Assembly: GCA_963746325.1 (NCBI GenBank)
Contig: CAVVBC010000001.1
Location: 62,001-126,000, forward strand
Source of the DNA: RPQJ01 sp963746325
Lineage (GTDB): Bacteria > Pseudomonadota > Gammaproteobacteria > Steroidobacterales > Steroidobacteraceae
Length of the DNA stretch: 64,000 nt
Reading direction: 5' to 3'
Every line of letters starts with the position of its first letter. Within the stretch, counting starts at the first letter, position 1. The notes beneath the pieces were generated by a model. It did not search any database, was not told the DNA's origin, and saw only the letters and a list, made by a program, of their open reading frames with translations. This document shows positions 58,617 through 64,000 of the stretch, in pieces. Made by a program: the position numbers and the translations under genes.

Positions 58617-59628
58617 ATGAGCCACTCCGACGCCCCCGGCCAGTTCCCGCGCGTGCGCATGCGCCGCATGCGCCGCGACGCCTTTTCGCGCCGCATGATG
58701 CGCGAGACGACGCTGACGGCAGACGACTTCATCTACCCGATGTTCGTCATGGAAGGCACCAGGCAGCGGGTGGCCATCCCCTCGATGCCGGGCATCGAGC
58801 GCGTGTCGGTGGACGAACTCGTGCGCGAAGCCGAGGAGGTCGCGCGGCTCGGCATCCCGGCGCTCGCGTTGTTTCCGGTGACGCCCGCAGAGGTCAAGAG
58901 CCTGGACGGCCGTGAGGCATGGAACCCGGAAGGTCTCGCGCAGCGCGCGGTGCGCGCGATCAAGAAGGCCGTGCCGGAACTCGGCGTCATCACCGACGTC
59001 GCGCTCGATCCGTTCACGACGCACGGGCAGGACGGCATCATCGACGACACCGGCTACGTGCTGAACGACGTCACCGTCGCGGCGCTGGTGCAAGCAGGGG
59101 CTGTCGCATGCCGAGGCCGGCGCCGACGTCGTCGCGCCTTCGGACATGATGGATGGCCGCATCGGCGCATTGCGCGACGCGCTCGAAGCAGCCGGCCACA
59201 TCCACACGCGCATCCTCGCTTACTCCGCCAAGTACGCGTCGAGCTACTACGGCCCGTTCCGCGATGCAGTGGGTTCGGCCGGCAACCTGGGCAAGGGCAA
59301 CAAGTACAACTACCAGATGGACCCGTGCAATTCGGACGAGGCCCTGCGCGAAGTGGAGCTCGACCTCGCCGAAGGCGCCGACATGGTGATGGTCAAGCCC
59401 GGCATGCCGTACCTCGATATCGTGCGCCGCGTGAAGGATCGCTTCGGCGCGCCGACGTTCGTGTACCAGGTCAGCGGCGAATACGCGATGCACATGGCGG
59501 CCGCGCAGAACGGCTGGCTCGACGAACGTGCGGTCGCACTGGAATCACTCAGCTGCATCAAGCGCGCCGGCGCCGACGGCATCCTGACCTACTTCGCGAA
59601 GCGCGCCGCGGGCTGGCTGCGAGGCTAG
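58617..59628 (+). CDS. hemB: Delta-aminolevulinic acid dehydratase (one frame change near 59091)
   Basis: HemB condenses two 5-aminolevulinates to porphobilinogen. The first frame has FIYPMFVMEGTRQRV, LFPVTPAEVKS and TDVALDPFTTHGQDGII; the last lacks the zinc cysteines, so this is the Mg-type seen in Pseudomonas. The second frame begins LSHAEAGADVVAPSDMMDGR and has YSAKYASSYYGPFRDA and the Schiff-base lysine in MVMVKPGMPYLDI. Dropping one C at 59091 (GTG-C-AAG) joins them into 336 residues. Because this gene is essential for haem synthesis, a sequence error is likely. Its TAG stop is part of a heptamer repeat. Confidence 0.92.
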
Positions 59629-59788
59629 GGAATAGGGATTAGGGATTAGGGATTAGATGGAATAGTCGGAGGTGCGGTGGAATGCATGGGTTTCAGATTT
59701 ACACTCGGCTGGTGACACGCTGCACGCACGGCCCAACTGCCCCTCCGACTAATCCCTAATCCCTAATCCCTAGTCCCTAGTCCCTTCC
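59627..59788. repeat. Heptamer hairpin, copy 6 (long loop)
   Basis: Left arm from 59627 (AGGGAATAGGGATTAGGGAT type units, then AATAGTCGGAG) and right arm 59743-59788 (CTCCGACTAATCCCTAATCC and on to CCCTTCC) enclose a loop of about 70 nt. The arms pair in the outer CTAGGG/CCCTAG units and again at AGTCGGAG/CTCCGACT. The hemB stop lies within the left arm and the aroE ATG is 4 nt after the right arm. The 163-bp gap between these genes holds nothing else. Confidence 0.82.
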
Positions 59789-59791
59789 GCA

Positions 59792-60655
59792 ATGTCCGAC
59801 TCCTACGCCCTCTTCGGCTACCCGGTCAACCACAGCTGGTCGCCGTTCATTCACGGCTTGTTTGCGCGGCAGACCGGGCAGGACATGGTGTACCGCCTGC
59901 TGGAGTCGGCCCCTGAGCAGTTCCGGCACGACGTGCTCGATTTCTTCTTCGAACAAGGCGGCCGCGGCGCCAACGTCACGCTGCCGCACAAGCGCGCCGC
60001 CGCGGATCTGGTCAACGAACTGACCCCGCGCGCGCAGCGCGCCGATGCCGTGAACACGCTCGTGCGTCGTGATGGCGAGCTGATCGGCGACAACACGGAC
60101 GGCGTGGGCCTCATCACCGACCTCACGCACAATCTGGGCGTGCGGCTCGCCGCGCCACGCATCTTGCTGCTGGGCGCAGGCGGCGCGGCGCGCGGCGCGC
60201 TCGGCCCGCTGCTCGAACTGCAGCCGTCGACGCTGGTCATCGCCAATCGCACGGAAAAACGCGCGGTCGAGCTCGCCGGCGAGTTCGCCGAGTTCGGTGC
60301 AGTGAGCGGCACCGCGTTCGGCGCGCTCGAACCGCTCGCGCCATTCGACCTGGTCATCAACGCGACATCCGCCAGCCTCAAGGGCGATGTGCCACCCATC
60401 CCGGCCCGCGCAATCGGCGGCGAGACCACCTGCTATGACATGGCCTACGGCGTCGGCGAAACGCCCTTCACGCAGTGGGCGCTCGACCACGGCGCAGCGG
60501 TCGTGGCGCAAGGTTGGGGCATGCTGGTGGAGCAGGCGGCCGAGGCTTTCCACGTCTGGCGCGGCGTGCGGCCCGACACGCCTCCCGTGCTCGAGGCGCT
60601 GCGTGCGCGTGCTACGACGCTGGCGGCGTCGGCTGCGCCGCGTACTCGTTCTTGA
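59792..60655 (+). CDS. aroE: Shikimate dehydrogenase (NADP)
   Basis: AroE reduces 3-dehydroshikimate to shikimate. The 287-residue protein has the substrate domain (YALFGYPVNHSWSPFIH; GANVTLPHK with the catalytic lysine; NTDGVG with the catalytic aspartate) and a Rossmann domain (LLLGAGGAARGAL; VIANRTEKRA for NADP binding) and the closing GWGMLVEQAAEAFHVWRG. The 3' end overlaps the convergent yrdA gene by 44 nt. Shikimate feeds chorismate, the substrate of the UbiC domain at 16129. Confidence 0.94.
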   Translation: MSDSYALFGYPVNHSWSPFIHGLFARQTGQDMVYRLLESAPEQFRHDVLDFFFEQGGRGANVTLPHKRAAADLVNELTPRAQRADAVNTLVRRDGELIGDNTDGVGLITDLTHNLGVRLAAPRILLLGAGGAARGALGPLLELQPSTLVIANRTEKRAVELAGEFAEFGAVSGTAFGALEPLAPFDLVINATSASLKGDVPPIPARAIGGETTCYDMAYGVGETPFTQWALDHGAAVVAQGWGMLVEQAAEAFHVWRGVRPDTPPVLEALRARATTLAASAAPRTRS

Positions 60656-61136
60656 GCAAAACGTAGTCGTGCGCCATCTGCGGGATGCGCGCGATCTCCT
60701 CGGGACGCAGCTCGCGTGAGCGCCGTGCCGGATTGCCCACGTAGAGATACCCGGATTCCAGCCGCTTGCCTGGCGTGACGACGCTGCCCGCGCCGATGAT
60801 CACGTCGCTGGCCACTTCCACGCCGTCGAGCACGATCGCACCGATCCCGACCAGCACGCGGTCCGCGATCGTGCAGCCATGCAGCGCGACCTTGTGGCCG
60901 ATGACGACGTCGTCACCGAGGATCGTCGCCCAACCGGCGTCGTTGCCCGGATAGGGCCGCGACACGTGCACGATGCTGCCGTCCTGCACGTTGCTGCGGG
61001 CACCGATGCGGATGCGATTGACGTCGCCGCGGATCAGCACCAGCGGCCAGACCGAGGCGTCGTCGCCCAGGACGACGTCGCCGATGACCACGGCCGTGGG
61101 GTCGACCCAGGCGCCTGCACCAAGGGTGGGCGCCAT
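60612..61136 (-). CDS. Gamma-carbonic-anhydrase-like hexapeptide protein (YrdA)
   Basis: A 174-residue left-handed beta-helix protein of hexapeptide repeats (VVIGDVVLGDDASVWPLVLI, GARSNVQDGSIVHV, IGHKVALHGCTIADRVLVGI). The metal-binding histidines are present in the HVSRP, GHKVALHG pattern. YrdA/PaaY-type members bind zinc and some have weak carbonic anhydrase activity; the physiological role is not settled. It is convergent with aroE, overlapping by 44 nt. The same neighbourhood (aroE next to yrdA) is seen in enterobacteria and relatives. Confidence 0.92.
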   Translation of the reverse strand: MAPTLGAGAWVDPTAVVIGDVVLGDDASVWPLVLIRGDVNRIRIGARSNVQDGSIVHVSRPYPGNDAGWATILGDDVVIGHKVALHGCTIADRVLVGIGAIVLDGVEVASDVIIGAGSVVTPGKRLESGYLYVGNPARRSRELRPEEIARIPQMAHDYVLLKNEYAAQPTPPAS

Positions 61137-61282
61137 GACCGCGGTAGGTTCGGGTCGTCATGCTCGATTGCCCGGATCGTCACAAAATGGGACCTCCAGT
61201 GTAGACGGTGACGACCACGGACCGGCAATCTTGCCGCTCGCGGGACGGCCCGCCTCCGTCCTAACGAGCCTGGGAGCGTCTG

Positions 61283-61855
61283 ATGCTGGTCATGCTGCTG
61301 TTGTTCATTGCCCTGCTGGTCGCGGCCGCGGTCTACGTCGTCCGCATCTACAACGGGCTGGTGGCGCTGCGCGAGAACGTGCGCAAGGCCTGGGCCAACA
61401 TCGACGTGCTGCTCACGCAGCGACACGACGAGCTGCCGAAGCTGGTCGAGACCTGCAAGCGCTACATGCAGTACGAACAGGAAACACTCGAGCGCGTCAT
61501 GCAGGCGCGTTCCGCCGTGTTCAAGGCGCAGGGCCGCGGCGACGTGGCAGCGCTCGGCGTGGCCGAGGACCAGCTGCGCCAGGGGCTGGGCAAGCTGTTC
61601 GCTCTCGCCGAGAACTACCCGGACCTGAAGGCGGACAACGGCTTTCGCCATCTGCAGACGCGGATCTCCGAGCTGGAGGAAGCGATTGCGGACCGCCGCG
61701 AGCTCTACAACGAGACGGTCAATCTCAACAACATCCGGATCCAGACGTTCCCCGACCTGATCGTGGCGCGCCAGTTCGCCTTCAAGCCGGCGCAGTTGCT
61801 CGAGTTCACCGAGGACCAGAAGCGCGACGTGGACCTGGGCAAGCTGTTTGGCTGA
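61283..61855 (+). CDS. LemA family protein
   Basis: A 190-residue protein with one N-terminal transmembrane helix (about 2-22; LVMLLLFIALLVAAAVYVV) and a long helical bundle with IYNGLVALRENVRKAWANID, YPDLKADNGFRHLQTRISEL and RELYNETVNLNNIRIQTFPD, the LemA signature. Function is unknown; LemA is often encoded with a membrane protease or a GIDE-domain protein, as here. The ATG follows GGGAGCG. The stop overlaps the next gene's TTG start by 8 nt. Confidence 0.92.
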   Translation: MLVMLLLFIALLVAAAVYVVRIYNGLVALRENVRKAWANIDVLLTQRHDELPKLVETCKRYMQYEQETLERVMQARSAVFKAQGRGDVAALGVAEDQLRQGLGKLFALAENYPDLKADNGFRHLQTRISELEEAIADRRELYNETVNLNNIRIQTFPDLIVARQFAFKPAQLLEFTEDQKRDVDLGKLFG

Positions 61856-62747
61856 CGACGACTTCTGGTTCTGGCTGATCACGCTGGGCGTCGCCATCCT
61901 TGCGGGCGGCGCGGCAGCGCTGCGCTCGCTCAAGATCGCGCGGCTGCTCGAAGACACGCCGACGTCCCGCATCCGCTCGGCCGCGCAGGGCTATGTCGAA
62001 CTCGCGGGCAACGCGCGCCTCATGCCAGGCGCGCAGAACCTCGCTCCGCTGACGCAACGACCCTGCGTGTGGTGGCGCTACACGATCTCGAAGCGCAACG
62101 AGAGCGGGTCAGGCAAGGCCAGCCGTAATCGCTGGACCACGGTGGCGTCGGGCACGTCGTCAACTGCTTTCCTGCTCGACGACGACACCGGGCAATGCAT
62201 CGTGCAGCCGGACGGCGCGGAGGTCATTCCGACGGAATCCACGACGTGGTACGGCGACACGCCATGGCCCGCCGCGGCGAGCGCAAAAACGATGCGACTG
62301 ACGGGTGGACGCGACTATCGCTACGCCGAACACCGCATCTACGAGCATGAGCGACTCTACGCGCTGGGGGATTTCCGCTCGACCGCCTCCGCGGCCGAAC
62401 CCGACCATAAGGCCGCGGTGACGGAGTTGCTGGCGTTGTGGAAGCAGGACCAGCCCGCGCTGTTGCGCCGGTTCGACCGCAACGGCGACGGCCGCATCGA
62501 CCTCGACGAATGGGAGGCCGCACGGGCCATGGCCCGTCAGTCGGTGCTCGCAGGCAGCACGGAGCGTGCCCCGCGGGCCAATTACCACGTGCTCGGGCGC
62601 CCGGACGCGGGTCGCCTGTTTCTCGTCGCCGCCCTGCCCCACGGCGACCTGGTCAGCCGGTACCGACGACGGGCCTTGTTCGCGTTCCTGGGCTTCATGG
62701 CGGCGGTTTATGCGCTCGGGTGGCTGCTGCAGGCCACGTCCGGCTGA
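61848..62747 (+). CDS. GIDE-domain membrane protein with EF-hand-like motif
   Basis: A 299-residue protein with N- and C-terminal transmembrane helices (about 7-26 and 277-295) around a GIDE/BAM-like domain related to the middle part of the eukaryotic MUL1 ligase (GYVELAGNARLMPGAQNLAPLTQRPCVWWRY in part; YRYAEHRIYEHERLYALGDF). An insert carries DRNGDGRIDLDEWE (about 210-223), a match to a single calcium-binding EF-hand loop. No RING domain is present, so it is not a ligase. The only usable start is TTG 61848, which overlaps lemA. Bacterial GIDE proteins commonly pair with LemA; the role is unknown. Confidence 0.82.
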   Translation: MADDDFWFWLITLGVAILAGGAAALRSLKIARLLEDTPTSRIRSAAQGYVELAGNARLMPGAQNLAPLTQRPCVWWRYTISKRNESGSGKASRNRWTTVASGTSSTAFLLDDDTGQCIVQPDGAEVIPTESTTWYGDTPWPAAASAKTMRLTGGRDYRYAEHRIYEHERLYALGDFRSTASAAEPDHKAAVTELLALWKQDQPALLRRFDRNGDGRIDLDEWEAARAMARQSVLAGSTERAPRANYHVLGRPDAGRLFLVAALPHGDLVSRYRRRALFAFLGFMAAVYALGWLLQATSG

Positions 62748-62779
62748 TTCGGCGTCCCGCGCACCGTAGAATGCGGCGC

Positions 62780-64000
62780 ATGGACAATCCCCTGCTGCAC
62801 GCCGCCTCCCTGCCCGCTTTCAGCGCGATCCGCCCTGAACATATCGAGCCCGCCGTGCGGCAAGTGCTCGAGGAAAACAGGCACGGCCTGCAGGAATTGC
62901 TGGCCTCCGGCGCGTCGGGCTGGGACGGCATCGTGCTTCCGATCGAGCGGATGCAGCATCGGCTCGCCCGTACCTGGTCGCCGGTCGGCCACCTGAACGG
63001 AGTCGCGAACAGCGACGAACTGCGTGGCGCTTACAACGCATGCCTGCCGCTGCTCACCGCGTACCACACGGAGATGGCGCAGAACGCCAGCCTGTGCGCC
63101 GCGTACCAGCACATCAAGGACACGCAGTACGACGCACTGCACGCCGATCAGCGCCAGCTCGTCGACAACGCGCTGCGCGATTTCCGGCTGGCAGGCGTGG
63201 CGCTCGAGCCCGAGCGCAAGCAGCGCTTTCGCGAACTGATGGAGCGACTGGCCACGGCGCAGGCCAAGTTCGACGAGAACGTGCTCGACGCGACCAACGC
63301 CTGGACACGCGGCGTGGACGACGAGGCCGAACTGGCCGGCCTGCCGGAAGCAGTCGTCGCCCGCGCACGCGCCGAGGCCATGCGGAACGACCGCAGCGGC
63401 TGGCTGTTCACGCTGGACGCGCCGAACTACCAGGCCGTGCTCACGCACGCCGAGCATCGGCCGCTGCGCCAGGATTTCTACACGGCCTGGATCACGCGCG
63501 CATCCGAGCAGGGCAACCCGGACTGGGACAACTCTGCGCTGATCGAGGAAATCCTCGCGCTGCGTCACGAGGCAGCCCAGCTCGCCGGCTTCGGCAGCTT
63601 CGCGGAGTATTCGCTCGCCACCAAGATGGCGCACGATCCGGGCGAGGTGCTCGAATTCCTGCGTCGCCTTGCGCGCTTGTGCCGGCCCGCAGCCCAGCGT
63701 GAGTTCGCCGAGCTCGAGGCCTTTGCCGGCACCCGGCTCGAAGCGTGGGACGTCGCCTTCCATTCCGAGCGGCTCAAGCGCGAGCGCCTGGCGGTCTCGG
63801 AAGAAGAGCTGCGCCCTTACTTTCCATTGCCGCGCGTGCTGCAGGGGCTGTTCGCCGTGGCACACCAGCTCTATGGCGTGCGGATCGAAGAACGTCCCGG
63901 CGTCGATGTGTATCACCCGGACGTCCGCTTCTACGACATCGTCGGCACCGACGGCGCCCCTCGCGGCGGCTTCTTCCTCGACCTCTACGCACGGCCGAAG
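62780..64000 (+). CDS. prlC: Oligopeptidase A, N-terminal part (cut by window end)
   Basis: The frame is open from ATG 62780 to the window edge (407 codons). It starts MDNPLLHAASLPAFSAIRPE and HIEPAVRQVLEENR, typical of M3-family oligopeptidase A, a cytoplasmic zinc peptidase that degrades signal peptides and short peptides. Other family stretches are LNGVANSDELRGAYNACLPL, LFTLDAPNYQAVLTHAEHR and YFPLPRVLQGLFAVAHQLYG. The zinc site HEFGH lies beyond the window. An in-frame ATG at 62771 would add three residues. Confidence 0.93.
   Translation, partial: MDNPLLHAASLPAFSAIRPEHIEPAVRQVLEENRHGLQELLASGASGWDGIVLPIERMQHRLARTWSPVGHLNGVANSDELRGAYNACLPLLTAYHTEMAQNASLCAAYQHIKDTQYDALHADQRQLVDNALRDFRLAGVALEPERKQRFRELMERLATAQAKFDENVLDATNAWTRGVDDEAELAGLPEAVVARARAEAMRNDRSGWLFTLDAPNYQAVLTHAEHRPLRQDFYTAWITRASEQGNPDWDNSALIEEILALRHEAAQLAGFGSFAEYSLATKMAHDPGEVLEFLRRLARLCRPAAQREFAELEAFAGTRLEAWDVAFHSERLKRERLAVSEEELRPYFPLPRVLQGLFAVAHQLYGVRIEERPGVDVYHPDVRFYDIVGTDGAPRGGFFLDLYARPK

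Overview
The window is a dense, roughly 68% GC piece of a gammaproteobacterial chromosome, best matched to the Xanthomonadales / Steroidobacterales / Nevskiales side of the class. This rests on gene order and family type (lptM-polA-engB, ntrYX-DUF4390-rsmB-fmt-def, lysM-dprA-smg-topA, cytochrome c4-dsbA, hemF) and on an arginine route using an acylated-ornithine transcarbamylase as in Xanthomonas. No species can be named from the sequence. There is no prophage, insertion sequence with a transposase, CRISPR array or rRNA operon. The accessory content is intergenic palindromic repeats.

Layout. 1-3973: end of tamA and all of tamB. 3974-5041: a spacer with paired hairpins, then a Nudix hydrolase on the minus strand. 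5069-13417: arginine block behind an ARG-box promoter, argR-argG-DUF1611-argC-argD-argF'-argB-(hairpin)-argH. 13480-19188: a DUF1329 exported protein, then minus-strand genes for a stand-alone Lrp ligand domain, maleylacetoacetate isomerase, a chorismate lyase/fumarylacetoacetase-like fusion and a large acyl-CoA dehydrogenase. 19306-22862: thioesterase, lptM, polA. 22949-24314: a beta-barrel protein, a probable sigma-E driven small RNA in the Spot 42/ErsA position, and engB. 24461-28346: cytochrome c4, dsbA, corA, a LysE exporter, a NYN/OST-HTH RNase. 28428-35957: a QseBC-like pair, a DegQ protease, and a propeller sensor kinase with a NarL-type regulator. 36065-39165: two secreted proteins, one a metzincin-like protease. 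39344-42038: tRNA-Arg(CCG), cytochrome c5, a DUF4136 lipoprotein and a haloperoxidase-like protein. 42248-50189: a CadC-like regulator, then minus-strand ntrX-ntrY-DUF4390-rsmB-fmt-def. 50367-64000: lysM, dprA, smg, topA, hemF, rlmJ, tag (minus), hemB, aroE, yrdA (minus), lemA, a GIDE-domain protein and the 5' part of prlC.

Four repeat families stand out: (i) hairpins built from heptamers of the GGGATTA type that sit on or beside stop codons; (ii) a bipartite palindrome found three times, one of them in frame inside polA; (iii) two hairpins with an identical 12-nt loop and compensating stem changes; (iv) a CCATGGATGG palindrome in frame at the start of the DUF1329 gene.

Several housekeeping genes (tamB, argD, polA, dprA, topA twice, tag, hemB) are split by single-base frame changes. 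All but the polA one fit one extra C after a G, which looks like a systematic sequence error rather than gene decay. I annotate them as single genes.
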